DNA from: Streptomyces lavendofoliae
GTDB lineage: Bacteria; Actinomycetota; Actinomycetes; Streptomycetales; Streptomycetaceae
Assembly: GCF_014649735.1 (NCBI RefSeq)
Contig: NZ_BMTP01000008.1
Coordinates: forward strand, 1-64,000
Length of the DNA stretch: 64,000 nucleotides
Reading direction: 5' to 3'
Shown here: in pieces, positions 51,014 through 59,879 of the stretch
How positions within the stretch are numbered: position 1 is the first letter of the stretch
Layout: the number at the start of each line of letters is the position of its first letter
Program-made: the position numbers and the translations under genes
Notes under the pieces: model-generated
The model's input: only the letters and a program-made list of their open reading frames with translations
What the model was told of the DNA's origin: nothing
The model's database searches: none

Positions 51014-51850
51014 TCAGATGCCGACCTTGATGCGGCTGAAGCGCTTCAGGGTGACACCGGCCTCGTCCAGAACCTTCTGGACGGACTTCTTGTTGTCGAG
51101 CGCGTACGGCTGACCCAGGAGGGTGGCGTCCTTGAAGAAGCCGTTGAGGCGACCCTCGACGATCTTCGGGAGCGCGGCCTCGGGCTTGCCCTCGGCGCGG
51201 GTGGTCTCCTCGGCGACGCGACGCTCGGCCTCGACGACCTCGGCCGGGACGTCGTCCTTGGAGAGGTACTTCGGGGCGAAGGCGGCGATGTGCTGCGCGA
51301 CACCCTTGGCGACCTCGGCGTTCTCCTTGTCGAGCTCGACAAGGACACCGATCTGCGGGGGCAGGTCGGGCATGGTGCGGTGCATGTAGGCCGCGACGTA
51401 ACCGCCGGAGAACTGCGCGAAGCGGTCCAGGACGATCTTCTCGCCGAGGTTGGCGTTGGCCTCGTCGACGTACGCCTGGACGGTCTTGCCGGCCTCGATC
51501 TCGGACGCGAGCAGCGCCTCGATGTCGGCGGGGGACGTCTTGGCGACGTGCTCGGCGAGGGCCTTGGCGACGCTCTGGAACTTCTCACCCTTGGCGACGA
51601 AGTCCGTCTCGCACTTCAGCTCGACGATGACACCGGAGGTGTTGTCGTCGGCGATCACGGAGACGACGGCGCCGTTCTCGGCGGAGCGGCCCTCGCGCTT
51701 GGCGACGCCCTTCTGGCCCTTGATGCGCAGCGCCTCGACGGCCTTGTCGACGTTGCCCTCGGACTCGTCGAGCGCCTTCTTGCAGTCCATCATGCCGGCG
51801 CCGGTGAGCTCGCGGAGCTTCTTGACGTCAGCGGCGGTGTAGTTCGCCAT
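51014..51850 (-). CDS. tsf: Elongation factor Ts
   Basis: The 278-residue protein is the nucleotide exchange factor for EF-Tu. The N-terminal TAADVKKLRELTGAGMMDCK and ALRIKGQKGVAKREGRSAEN are diagnostic, then IVELKCETDFVAKGEKF and the dimerisation region with GKPEAALPKIVEGRLNGFFK. ATG 51850 is used. It follows rpsB after a strong hairpin. Confidence 0.98.
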   Translation of the reverse strand: MANYTAADVKKLRELTGAGMMDCKKALDESEGNVDKAVEALRIKGQKGVAKREGRSAENGAVVSVIADDNTSGVIVELKCETDFVAKGEKFQSVAKALAEHVAKTSPADIEALLASEIEAGKTVQAYVDEANANLGEKIVLDRFAQFSGGYVAAYMHRTMPDLPPQIGVLVELDKENAEVAKGVAQHIAAFAPKYLSKDDVPAEVVEAERRVAEETTRAEGKPEAALPKIVEGRLNGFFKDATLLGQPYALDNKKSVQKVLDEAGVTLKRFSRIKVGI

Positions 51851-51901
51851 GATCTGTGAGTCTCTTTCGAAGTCTGGAAGATCTACGAAGATCTACGGGT
51901 G

Positions 51902-51932
51902 GACGGCGGGGGCGACGTGCGCCCCCGCCGTC
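51902..51932 (-). terminator. Hairpin between rpsB and tsf
   Basis: A perfect 13-bp stem (51902-51914 with 51920-51932) and 5-nt loop lies 16 bp past the rpsB stop. It may attenuate transcription or stabilise the rpsB message. Confidence 0.65.
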
Positions 51933-51948
51933 GATCCGAACCTGAGGG

Positions 51949-52875
51949 TCAGGCCTGCTCGGCGTCCGCGGCCGGAGCGGCCTCGGCGGCCGGAGCCTCG
52001 TCGGCCGGAGCGGCCTCGGCGGCCGGGGCCTCGTCGGCCGGAGCCTCCGCGGCGGCCTCGGCCGGCTTCTCGGCGGCCTCGTCGGAGTCAGCCTTCTTCT
52101 CGCCCTCGAGCAGGTCGCGCTCCCACTCGGCCAGCGGCTCGCCGGCGGCCTTCTCGCCCGGCTTCTGGTCGCCGGTCGCGACGCCGGAGCGGGCGATGAG
52201 GCCCTCGGCGACGGCGTCGGCGATCACGCGGGTGAGCAGGGTGACGGAGCGGATCGCGTCGTCGTTGCCCGGGATCTTGTAGTCGACCTCGTCGGGGTCG
52301 CAGTTGGTGTCGAGGATCGCGACGACCGGGATGTGGAGCTTGCGCGCCTCACCGACGGCGATGTGCTCCTTCTTGGTGTCGACGATCCAGACGGCGCTCG
52401 GCACCTTCTGCATCTCGCGGATGCCGCCGAGGGTCTTCTCCAGCTTGGCCTTCTCGCGCGAGAGGACCAGGAGCTCCTTCTTGGTCAGACCCGAGGCCGC
52501 GACGTCCTCGAAGTCGATCGCCTCAAGCTCCTTCAGACGCTGAAGGCGCTTGTAGACGGTCGAGAAGTTGGTGAGCATGCCGCCCAGCCAGCGCTGGTTG
52601 ACGTAGGGCATGCCGACGCGGGTCGCCTGCTCGGCGATCGCCTCCTGCGCCTGCTTCTTGGTGCCGACGAACATGATGGAGCCGCCGTGCGCGACGGTCT
52701 CCTTAACGAACTCGTAGGCGCGGTCGATGTACGACAGCGACTGGAGCAGGTCGATGATGTAGATGCCGTTGCGCTCGGTGAAGATGAAGCGCTTCATCTT
52801 CGGGTTCCAGCGACGGGTCTGGTGACCGAAGTGGACGCCGCTCTCCAGCAGCTCCCGCATCGTGACGACGGCCAT
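51949..52875 (-). CDS. rpsB: 30S ribosomal protein S2
   Basis: The 308-residue protein starts MAVVTMRELLESGVHFGHQT, and has RWNPKMKRFIFTERNGIYII, NQRWLGGMLTNFSTVYKRL and IPVVAILDTNCDPDEVDYKI. The first 245 residues cover the S2 fold. A 60-residue Ala/Glu/Pro tail with near-repeats of APADEAPAAEA follows and is encoded by repetitive DNA (51960-52060), a common feature of streptomycete S2. The ATG has AAGGAG 7 nt upstream. The 253 bp before it is shared with the divergent M23 peptidase gene and holds the rpsB promoter region; I did not locate boxes with confidence. Confidence 0.98.
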   Translation of the reverse strand: MAVVTMRELLESGVHFGHQTRRWNPKMKRFIFTERNGIYIIDLLQSLSYIDRAYEFVKETVAHGGSIMFVGTKKQAQEAIAEQATRVGMPYVNQRWLGGMLTNFSTVYKRLQRLKELEAIDFEDVAASGLTKKELLVLSREKAKLEKTLGGIREMQKVPSAVWIVDTKKEHIAVGEARKLHIPVVAILDTNCDPDEVDYKIPGNDDAIRSVTLLTRVIADAVAEGLIARSGVATGDQKPGEKAAGEPLAEWERDLLEGEKKADSDEAAEKPAEAAAEAPADEAPAAEAAPADEAPAAEAAPAADAEQA

Positions 52876-53128
52876 GGCCGTATCTCCTTGGTTCTCGGTT
52901 GTGTCCTGACGCCCCGACGCGCCGTGCCACGAGTGGACCGAAGGGCGCTGCCACGACTTGTGAGGGTGGTGGCGGGGCGTGCGAAGTCGACCCGGTGGCC
53001 CGGGTCGCCAGAAGAAGTGTACGGGACCTCGGCGGCGCCGGGTGACGGCGCTGTCCACAACCGGCCCGTGATCCACAGACCTGGTCCATGATCAGCGCGG
53101 TCCCGTCCCTCTGCGCCACAGTCGGGGC

Positions 53129-53683
53129 ATGTACTCCACCGCGTTCGCCCTGGTCCTGTCCGTGCTGGCCGCCACGGCCGCCGCCGTCCCGCCCGCCGCC
53201 CGGCCGTCGGGAGGCCCGCAGCGGCCGGTGGTGGGCGCGACCGCCGTGTGGCCGGTGGGCCCGCCGCGGCCGGTGGTCGTGCGGGGCTGGGAGCCGCCCG
53301 CCTCGGCGTACGGTCCGGGCCACCGCGGTGTGGACCTGGCCACCCCACCGGGCACCGAGGTACGCGCGGCGGCGGGCGGCAGGGTCTCGTTCGCGGGCCC
53401 GGTGGCGGGCCGGGGCGTCCTGTCCGTCACGCTTCCGGACACGGGCACGCCTCCGCTGCGCACCACCTACGAGCCGGTCCGGCCCCTGGTGCGACCGGGT
53501 GCCGAGGTCGCGGCGGGACAGCTCGTCGCCGTCGTGACCGCCGGGGCGCGCCCGCACTGCGCGGCCGGGTGCCTGCACTGGGGCCTGCGCCGGGGCGACG
53601 TCTACCTCAACCCCTTGTCGCTGCTGCCCCCGCCGCTGCTCCGCCGCCCGCCTTCGCGCCTGCTGCCCGTGGCGGGCTCCTGA
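53129..53683 (+). CDS. Secreted M23-family peptidase (LytM-like)
   Basis: The 184-residue protein has a signal peptide (MYSTAFALVLSVLAATAAAV) and an M23 domain. GPGHRGVDLATPPGTEVRAA holds the first zinc motif H-x-G-x-D, and CLHWGLRRGDVYLNPLSLL holds the H-x-x region. The domain should cut peptidoglycan peptides or serve as a non-catalytic regulator. The first metal motif looks intact. It is divergent from rpsB. Confidence 0.85.
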   Translation: MYSTAFALVLSVLAATAAAVPPAARPSGGPQRPVVGATAVWPVGPPRPVVVRGWEPPASAYGPGHRGVDLATPPGTEVRAAAGGRVSFAGPVAGRGVLSVTLPDTGTPPLRTTYEPVRPLVRPGAEVAAGQLVAVVTAGARPHCAAGCLHWGLRRGDVYLNPLSLLPPPLLRRPPSRLLPVAGS

Positions 53684-53729
53684 GGACCGGCGGCGCGGGC
53701 ACCCGCGCTTCCGGGCCGGCCGGTGCGGC

Positions 53730-54314
53730 TCACCCGCCGCGTACGCCGCCGAGGACCATCGAGACGGCCGTCTCGGCGATGGACGACGGGTCCTCCGCCG
53801 CGCCCAGCTCGATACGGCGCACCGCCGCGTCGACCACGCCCTGGAGCAGCATGGCGGCCAGCCGCGGCTGCTCCTGGCCCAGGTCCGCCAGCGCCTCGAC
53901 GATCATGGCGACCAGCCCGCCGTGCGCCGCGCGGATCTTCTCCCTCGCCCCGTCGTCCAGCTCGCCGGCCGAGATCGCGACGACGGCCCGGTGGCGCCGG
54001 TCGCCCACGAGGTCGAGCTGGGCGCGGACGTACGCCTCGACCTTCCCCTCGGGGGTGGCCGCCCGCTCCATGGCCGCCTCGACCTCCGCCGCCCACACGG
54101 GGAAGTCGACCGCGCACAGCTCCTCGACGACGGCGGCGCGGGAGCGGAAGTACTCGTACACGGAGGACCGGGCCAGGCCGGTGCGCTCGGCGAGGGCGGG
54201 GAAGGTCAGCGCCTCCGTCCCGCCTTCGGACAGCAGAGAACGCGCGGCGTCCAGCAGGGCGCCGCGTTGCATGGTCCGGTGCTCGGCCACCGAGGCCGCT
54301 CGAATCCTGGGCAC
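53730..54314 (-). CDS. TetR-family transcriptional regulator
   Basis: The 194-residue protein has an N-terminal HTH (GALLDAARSLLSEGGTEALT, ALAERTGLARSSVYEYFRSR) and a helical ligand domain. The target is unknown. It lies 29 bp after the whiG stop, on the same strand, and faces the M23 gene. Its neighbours are conserved next to whiG in streptomycetes. Confidence 0.9.
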   Translation of the reverse strand: MPRIRAASVAEHRTMQRGALLDAARSLLSEGGTEALTFPALAERTGLARSSVYEYFRSRAAVVEELCAVDFPVWAAEVEAAMERAATPEGKVEAYVRAQLDLVGDRRHRAVVAISAGELDDGAREKIRAAHGGLVAMIVEALADLGQEQPRLAAMLLQGVVDAAVRRIELGAAEDPSSIAETAVSMVLGGVRGG

Positions 54315-54343
54315 GGCTCCACCTTACGACCGCCCCCCGGGCG

Positions 54344-55180
54344 TCAGCGCCCTACATCGGCCAGCTTGGCTCTGAGCTGGAGGACCGACTTGGTGTGGAT
54401 CTGGCTGACGCGGCTCTCCGTGACCCCCAGCACATTGCCGATCTCGGCCAGCGTCAGGCCCTCGTAGTAGTACAGCGTGACGACGGTCTTCTCCCGCTCG
54501 GGCAGGGTGTTGATGGCGCGGGCCAGGAGTCTTCGCAGCTCACGACCCTCGGCCACCTCGACGGGATCGTCGGCTGCGGTGTCCTCCAGGGTGTCCATGA
54601 GGCTCAGCCGGTCGCCGCCCTCGCCGCCGACGTGCAGCAGCTCCTCCAGCGCGACCACGTTCGCCAGCGACAACTGGCTGAAAACCGCGTGCAGTTCCTC
54701 CAGGGCGACGCCCATCTCCGCGGCGACCTCGCCCTCCGAGGGAGTGCGCCGCAGCTGCGCCTCCAGGGTGGCGTACGCGCGCTCCACGGCCCGCGCCTTC
54801 TGCCGCACCGAACGGGGGATCCAGTCCAGGGCCCGCAGCTCGTCGATCATCGCGCCGCGGATCCGGGTGATGGCGTACGTCTCGAACTTGATCGACCGCC
54901 CGATGTCGAACTTCTCGATCGCGTCGATGAGCCCGAAGACCCCGGACGACACGAAGTCGGCCTGCTCCACGTTGGACGGCAGGCCGACGCTCACCCGGCC
55001 CGCGACGTACTTCACCAGCGGCGAGTAGTGCAGGATCAGCTGTTCCCGCAGCCGCTCGTCGCCCGTGTCCTTGTACGACTGCCACAGCTCGTCGAGCGAC
55101 GAGGGTGCGGACGGGCGCACGGTGCCCCGGGCAGCGGGGGGCACCGCAGCGCGGTCGGACCCGGAGGTGTGCTGGGGCAT
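54344..55180 (-). CDS. whiG: Sporulation sigma factor WhiG (FliA-type)
   Basis: The 278-residue sigma factor of the motility/sporulation group has region 2 SYKDTGDERLREQLILHYSP, FVSSGVFGLIDAIEKFDIGR and RIRGAMIDELRALDWIPRSV, and region 4 LPEREKTVVTLYYYEGLTLA, IGNVLGVTESRVSQIHTKSV. It directs early sporulation genes in aerial hyphae. ATG 55180 gives the known WhiG length. The 264-bp gap before it (55181-55444) carries its promoter region; no gene is seen there. Confidence 0.97.
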   Translation of the reverse strand: MPQHTSGSDRAAVPPAARGTVRPSAPSSLDELWQSYKDTGDERLREQLILHYSPLVKYVAGRVSVGLPSNVEQADFVSSGVFGLIDAIEKFDIGRSIKFETYAITRIRGAMIDELRALDWIPRSVRQKARAVERAYATLEAQLRRTPSEGEVAAEMGVALEELHAVFSQLSLANVVALEELLHVGGEGGDRLSLMDTLEDTAADDPVEVAEGRELRRLLARAINTLPEREKTVVTLYYYEGLTLAEIGNVLGVTESRVSQIHTKSVLQLRAKLADVGR

Positions 55181-55444
55181 GCGTCGCCTTGAGCCGTTCT
55201 GCTGGGTGTGAGGGGGGACGGGGGAAGGGGAAGCGGTGTGCGGGGGCGTAATTCTGGTGAGCGTAGCGTGACTGGGCGGTCGCAGTGAGCGAAGGCCCCT
55301 GGATGGTGACTCCACGAGTGCGCACCCTCGGCCGCATCTTCGAATGGGGGCCACGGGGCCGACTACGGGCACGTCGGCCCTCCGGGTGTCACCGGGAGAG
55401 CTGCGGAGGTCATCGGCATCACCTTTTCACCCGAATGCTCCGGG

Positions 55445-56611
55445 TCAAGGACCGCCTCGCCGGGCATTCGGGCGACGTACGGCCTGGGGCGTCAACTGCC
55501 AGCCGTCGCCGTGCCGTTCGACGAACCCCAGGGCGTGGAGTTCGTACAGCCTGCCGAGCGCCTCGTCGACGGTGGTGCCCGCGTCCCGCGCGATGTCGTT
55601 CGCGGTGGCGGCCGTCCCGCGCGCTGGCAGGGCTTCGAGCACCCGTGCGCCGGCCGGGTCGAGGAGGTCCCTGGGCAGGACCGGGCCGCGCCGGGGCGGG
55701 GCGAGGTCCCCGATGTCGCCGACCAGCTCCGAGACTTCCGCCGCGTCGGTGACCAGCTCCGCCTCGCCGCGCAGGAGCTCGTGCACACCCGCGGAGAGGC
55801 CGCTGGTGGCGGGGCCGGGGACGCCCATGGTGAACCGGCCCAGGCGCTGTGCGGCACGGGCGGTCACCAGGGACCCGCTGCGGTACTCGGCCTCGACGAC
55901 GACCGTGCCGCGGGTCAGTGCGGCGATCACGCGGTTGCGGAGGATGAACCGGCTCGGGGTGGGGTGCGAGCCTGGCGGCAACTCGCCAATCACCAGGCCC
56001 TGTTCGGCGATGCGCCGAATCAGCTCGGCGTGGCCGCGCGGATAGGCCCGGTCGACCCCGCAGGCCAGGACGGCGACGGTGGCCCCGCCTGCCGCGAGCG
56101 CGCCCCGGTGCGCGGCGCCGTCGACACCGAAGGCCGCTCCGGAGACGACGACCCAGCCGCGCTCGGCGAGCCCCGAGGCCAGGGTCGCCGCCATGTGTGC
56201 CCCGTAGGACGTGCAAGCCCGTGCTCCGACGACCGCGACGGAGCGCAGCGCCCAGCGGCGCAGGTCCGGTCGCCCGCGCACCCAGAGCCCCACGGGCCGG
56301 GCGTCCCCGAGATCGTCCAGCTGGCTCGGCCACTCCGGGTCGCCCGGCACCACGAATCGGCCGCCGCACGCCTCCACCGCCGCCAGGTCACCGTCCGGGT
56401 CGGCGCGCACCGCACGTGTCCGGTAGCCGTGGATCCGCTGTTCACTCGCGCCGGTGAGCGCGTCGTCGTAGGACACGGACGTCAGCCGCCGCAGCAGCCC
56501 CACCGCCCCCAGCTCCCGCAGCCACCGCCCCCCGTGTTCATCACCCGGTTCGACGACCCGGGTCAACGCCGCCCGGGCCCGTCGCTCTTCCTCGCTCACC
56601 CCGCCGGACAT
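55445..56611 (-). CDS. dprA: DNA processing protein DprA
   Basis: The 388-residue protein carries the Rossmann-like DprA core: VAVVGARACTSYGAHMAATL, GWVVVSGAAFGVDGAAHRGA, GGATVAVLACGVDRAYPRGH and PTPSRFILRNRVIAALTRGT. A C-terminal winged helix (ATANDIARDAGTTVDEALGR) is present. DprA loads RecA on single-stranded DNA. ATG 56611 follows GGGGGAG; the frame is open to 56665. It lies downstream of comM and yraN on the same strand, the classic set. Confidence 0.93.
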   Translation of the reverse strand: MSGGVSEEERRARAALTRVVEPGDEHGGRWLRELGAVGLLRRLTSVSYDDALTGASEQRIHGYRTRAVRADPDGDLAAVEACGGRFVVPGDPEWPSQLDDLGDARPVGLWVRGRPDLRRWALRSVAVVGARACTSYGAHMAATLASGLAERGWVVVSGAAFGVDGAAHRGALAAGGATVAVLACGVDRAYPRGHAELIRRIAEQGLVIGELPPGSHPTPSRFILRNRVIAALTRGTVVVEAEYRSGSLVTARAAQRLGRFTMGVPGPATSGLSAGVHELLRGEAELVTDAAEVSELVGDIGDLAPPRRGPVLPRDLLDPAGARVLEALPARGTAATANDIARDAGTTVDEALGRLYELHALGFVERHGDGWQLTPQAVRRPNARRGGP

Positions 56612-56728
56612 GCCGCTCCCCCTTTTCGTCCCGTCCCTCTGTCCTCCGCGCGGCTCGTCGCACACGCCGGTCGCCCCCGTGGTGCCGCACCCGTGGTCAC
56701 CCGCGCCCCCGGGGCCGGGCCGGCCCGG

Positions 56729-58342
56729 TCACGAGGCGTTCTGGGCCGGCATCGGCACGCCCCGGGCGATGCCGGTGCGCAGCTCCAGCGCCAGGTGGAC
56801 GTCGCCGGGGCCCGGGCGGTCGCGTCCCGCGAGGTCGGCGACGGTCCAGGCGACCCGCAGGACCCGGTCCAGCCCTCGCGCGGTGAGCAGGCCCCGCTCG
56901 ATGTCCCGCTCGGCGGTGGCGAGGGCGCCGGGCGCGACCTGCCAGCGGGTGCGCAGCTCGTGGCCGGGCACTTCGCAGTTGACGTTCCAGGGTGTGCCGT
57001 CCAGACGGGCGGCGGCCCGCGCCCGGGCCTCCCGCACCCGCGCGGCGACCACGGCGGTGGTCTCGCCCCGGCCGCCCCGGGCGAGCAGGTCCGCGCGGGT
57101 GACCGGTTCCACCTCGACCCGCAGGTCCACCCGGTCGAGCAGCGGTCCGGACAGCCGGGCCTGGTAGCGGCGGATCACCGACGCCGGGCATTCGCAGCCC
57201 GCCCCGTGCAGCGTGTGCCGCCCGCAGGGGCAGGGGTTGGCCGCCAGCACCATCAGGAACCGCGCCGGCAGCCGCACCACGCCCGCGCTGCGCGCCACCA
57301 CCACATGGCCGGACTCCAGGGGCTGCCGCAGCGCGTCCAGCGCCTTGCCGGAGAACTCAGGCGCCTCGTCGAGGAACAGCACTCCTCTGTGGGACAGGGA
57401 GACGGCCCCCGGTCTCGGCAGGCCGTTGCCGCCCCCGACGAGGGACTGCATGGTCGCGGAGTGGTGGGGCGCGCAGTACGGCGGCCGGCGCACCAGCGGC
57501 TCGCCCGGCGGCAGGAGGCCCGCCACCGAGTGCACGGCGGTGACCTCCAGGGCCTCCTGGCGGGACAGCGGTGGCAGGACGCTCGGCAGCCGCTCGGCCA
57601 GCATGGTCTTGCCCGCCCCCGGTGGGCCGGACAGCAGCAGGTGGTGCCCGCCGGCCGCCGCGACCTCCAGGGCGAGGCGCGCCACCCGCTGACCGGCGAC
57701 GTCGGCCAGGTCGGGCCCGTCGGCCGGGTCGGGCCCGAGCCCGGTGCCGACACCGGCGCCGGGGACCAGCAGTCCGGCGAGCATCGCGTCGGGCCGCCCC
57801 GGCTCGTCCGGCTCCTCCTGCGGGACCGGCTCGTCGGCGAGCACCGCGATCAGCTGCCGCAGGCTCCGGACCCCGAGCACCGAGACGCCCGGCACCAGCG
57901 CCGCCTCCCCCGCCGTCTGCTCCGGGACGACGACCTGCTGGTAGCCGGCCTCCGCGGCGGCGAGGACCGCCGGCAGGACGCCCCGCACCGGCCTGACCCG
58001 CCCGTCCAGCCCCAGCTCGCCGATGAGGACCAGGTCGGCGATGGTCCTGGGGTCGACGCGCTCGGCCGCTCCCAGCACGGCGGCCGCGACGGCCAGGTCG
58101 AACCCCGACCCGCCCTTGGGCACCGAGGCCGGGCTGAGCCCCACGGTCAGCTTCTTCTGCGGCCACTCCGCGCCCGCGTTGACGATGGCCGCCCGCACCC
58201 GGTCGCGGCTCTCCGTCAGGCTCTTGTCCGGCAGCCCGACCAGCGTGAACGCCGCCACCCCCGGCTCCAGGTCGGCCTGGACCTCGACGACCACGCCCTC
58301 GACGCCGACCAGGGCCACCGAGCATGTGCGCGCGAACCCCAT
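56729..58342 (-). CDS. comM: ComM/YifB-family Mg chelatase-like AAA+ ATPase
   Basis: The 537-residue protein has an N-terminal Lon-S5-like fold (VEVQADLEPGVAAFTLVGLP, and GLSPASVPKGGSGFDLAVAA), Walker A LSGPPGAGKTMLAERLP and Walker B RGVLFLDEAPEF, plus sensor text MVLAANPCPCGRH. The family helps branch migration in transformation and related recombination. Start ATG 58342 overlaps the yraN stop by one base. Confidence 0.93.
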   Translation of the reverse strand: MGFARTCSVALVGVEGVVVEVQADLEPGVAAFTLVGLPDKSLTESRDRVRAAIVNAGAEWPQKKLTVGLSPASVPKGGSGFDLAVAAAVLGAAERVDPRTIADLVLIGELGLDGRVRPVRGVLPAVLAAAEAGYQQVVVPEQTAGEAALVPGVSVLGVRSLRQLIAVLADEPVPQEEPDEPGRPDAMLAGLLVPGAGVGTGLGPDPADGPDLADVAGQRVARLALEVAAAGGHHLLLSGPPGAGKTMLAERLPSVLPPLSRQEALEVTAVHSVAGLLPPGEPLVRRPPYCAPHHSATMQSLVGGGNGLPRPGAVSLSHRGVLFLDEAPEFSGKALDALRQPLESGHVVVARSAGVVRLPARFLMVLAANPCPCGRHTLHGAGCECPASVIRRYQARLSGPLLDRVDLRVEVEPVTRADLLARGGRGETTAVVAARVREARARAAARLDGTPWNVNCEVPGHELRTRWQVAPGALATAERDIERGLLTARGLDRVLRVAWTVADLAGRDRPGPGDVHLALELRTGIARGVPMPAQNAS

Positions 58343-58704
58343 CAGGCCACCCCCCGCGCATGCTCGACGACGGGCGCTCCGCGCCGGGGCAGCAGCACCC
58401 CGACCAGGTCGATGCGCAGCCCGCCCGGCGGCGGTCCGCCGTGCCGCTCCAGCCAGCAGGCGGCCAGCCGCCGCAGCCGCTCGGCCTTGGCCGGCGTCAC
58501 CGCCGCCATGGGGTGTTCGAAGCCGCCTTCCCGGCGGGTCTTCACCTCGCAGACGACCACCGTGTCGCCGTCCCGGGCGACGATGTCGATCTCCCCGAGC
58601 CGCCCGCACCGCCAGTTCCGGGCGAGCGTCGTCATCCCGGCGTCACCGAGCCGGCGCACCGCCAGCTCCTCGCCGTACCGCCCCAGGGCCCCCGTCGCGT
58701 TCAT
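58342..58704 (-). CDS. yraN: YraN-family nuclease-fold protein (UPF0102)
   Basis: The 120-residue protein starts MNATGALGRYGEELAVRRLG and has the endonuclease-like core LGEIDIVARDGDTVVVCEVK, with the Asp, Glu and Lys motif. The family fold is Holliday-junction-resolvase-like, though function is unclear. ATG 58704 follows GGAGGTGG at 9 nt. It forms an operon with comM and dprA. Confidence 0.92.
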   Translation of the reverse strand: MNATGALGRYGEELAVRRLGDAGMTTLARNWRCGRLGEIDIVARDGDTVVVCEVKTRREGGFEHPMAAVTPAKAERLRRLAACWLERHGGPPPGGLRIDLVGVLLPRRGAPVVEHARGVA

Positions 58705-58850
58705 TCGGCACCACCTCCGGCACCGACTGTGGCGCGTCGGCACCGGACTTGTGGATCTTGGTGGACAACCGGCCCACTGTGGAGAACTCCGTCACCCGCA
58801 CCGGTGAAGCGATCCGCCGCCCACCCGGCCCGGGACCGAACCGGCCCGGA

Positions 58851-59008
58851 CCCCGGCGAGCGTTCGGCTGCCCGGCGAGCGCTCGGCCGCCGACGGGAAC
58901 CGGACCCCAGGGGGAACCCGGCCCCGGCGGAATCCCGGCCGCCGGGCGGGAACTAGGCGGCCCGGCGGGAGCTCGGCTGCCGGCGGGAGACACCCGCCGG
59001 GCGGGAAC
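58851..59008. repeat. Degenerate 18-20 bp repeats in the yraN/DUF2469 gap
   Basis: The 304-bp gap 58705-59008 contains no gene I can support. Its left part (58851-58889) has two near copies of CCCGGCGAGCGCTCGGC, and its right part (58941, 58961, 58980, 58996) has a run of CCGGCGGGA-type units. One unit (58996-59015) runs through the DUF2469 stop. The copies are imperfect, suggesting old tandem expansion. Confidence 0.6.
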
Positions 59009-59317
59009 TCAGCTGCCGGGCAGCTCCAGGTCGCTCTTGTTGAGCTCCTCGATGTTCACGTCCTTGAAGGTCAGCACACGCACCTGCTTGACGAACCGCG
59101 CCGGCCGGTACATGTCCCACACCCAGGCGTCCGCCATGGAGACCTCGAAGAACACCTCGCCCTGCACCGAGTGGACCTGCATCTCGTAGTCATTGGTGAG
59201 GTAGAAGCGACGCTCGGTCTCGATGACGTATTTGAACAGACCGACGACATCGCGGTACTCCCGGTAGAGCTTCAGCTCCATCTCGGTCTCGTACTTCTCG
59301 AGGTCCTCGGCGCTCAT
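59009..59317 (-). CDS. DUF2469 family protein
   Basis: The 102-residue protein is rich in charged and aromatic residues: SAEDLEKYETEMELKLYREY, YVIETERRFYLTNDYEM, then VFFEVSMADAWVWDMYRPAR. It is a strongly conserved actinobacterial family of unknown function. ATG 59317 follows AGGGGAA 9 nt upstream. It lies downstream of the Nudix gene in the sipZ operon. Confidence 0.9.
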   Translation of the reverse strand: MSAEDLEKYETEMELKLYREYRDVVGLFKYVIETERRFYLTNDYEMQVHSVQGEVFFEVSMADAWVWDMYRPARFVKQVRVLTFKDVNIEELNKSDLELPGS

Positions 59318-59378
59318 GGCATGTTCCCCTTCAGCCGTGCGTCCCCCCATTGTGCGCCAGTCTCCCGCCCCCGGACGG

Positions 59379-59879
59379 TCAGACGATCTCGGGGGCGAGG
59401 ACCACCGGCGTACTCGGAGGTCCCTCGTCGAGCAGCGTGCGGAGCAGCTCGGCGAGTCGTGTCGGGTACACCGTCTCACGGGCCGCCGACAGTTCGGCGG
59501 AGGTCCACCACCTCAGCCCCGCGACACTGCGGGTTTCGAGCTCCGTCAGCGCGCCGGGGGCCACCTCGGTCCGGTCGGTGCGGGCCAGGTAGTACCACTC
59601 GTCCTGGTGCCAGCGCCGCCCGGCGAAGGGGAAGGAGCAGACGCGCTGCCACACCACCGGCCCGAGCTCCACGTCCGTGAGGCCGAGGCCGGTCTCCTCG
59701 GCGAGCTCCCGCAGCGCGGCCTGCTCCCGGGTCTCGTCGCCCTCGACCCCGCCGCCCGGTGTGAACCACCAGGTGTCGGACGGGTCGTCCGGCTCGTGGC
59801 CGTGCAGCAGCAGGATCCGGTCCCGCGGGTCCAGCAGGACCACCCGGGCCACCCGGCGCAGCGGGGTCCCGTCAGGCAT
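59379..59879 (-). CDS. Nudix hydrolase
   Basis: The 166-residue protein contains a full Nudix box, GGGVEGDETREQAALRELAE followed by ETGL, near residues 42-65. The family hydrolyses nucleoside diphosphates linked to other groups; the substrate is open. ATG 59879 overlaps the sipZ stop by 8 bp; GTG 59885 is a less likely start. It is coupled to sipZ. Confidence 0.9.
   Translation of the reverse strand: MPDGTPLRRVARVVLLDPRDRILLLHGHEPDDPSDTWWFTPGGGVEGDETREQAALRELAEETGLGLTDVELGPVVWQRVCSFPFAGRRWHQDEWYYLARTDRTEVAPGALTELETRSVAGLRWWTSAELSAARETVYPTRLAELLRTLLDEGPPSTPVVLAPEIV

Noticed and set aside
58643..58993. A 116-residue minus-strand frame in the repeat-rich gap
   Set aside because: It is Pro/Gly/Arg-rich, overlaps yraN and the degenerate repeats, and shows no domain or good start.
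58851..59008. CRISPR-like array
   Set aside because: Units are short, imperfect and directly joined without unique spacers, and no cas gene is present.
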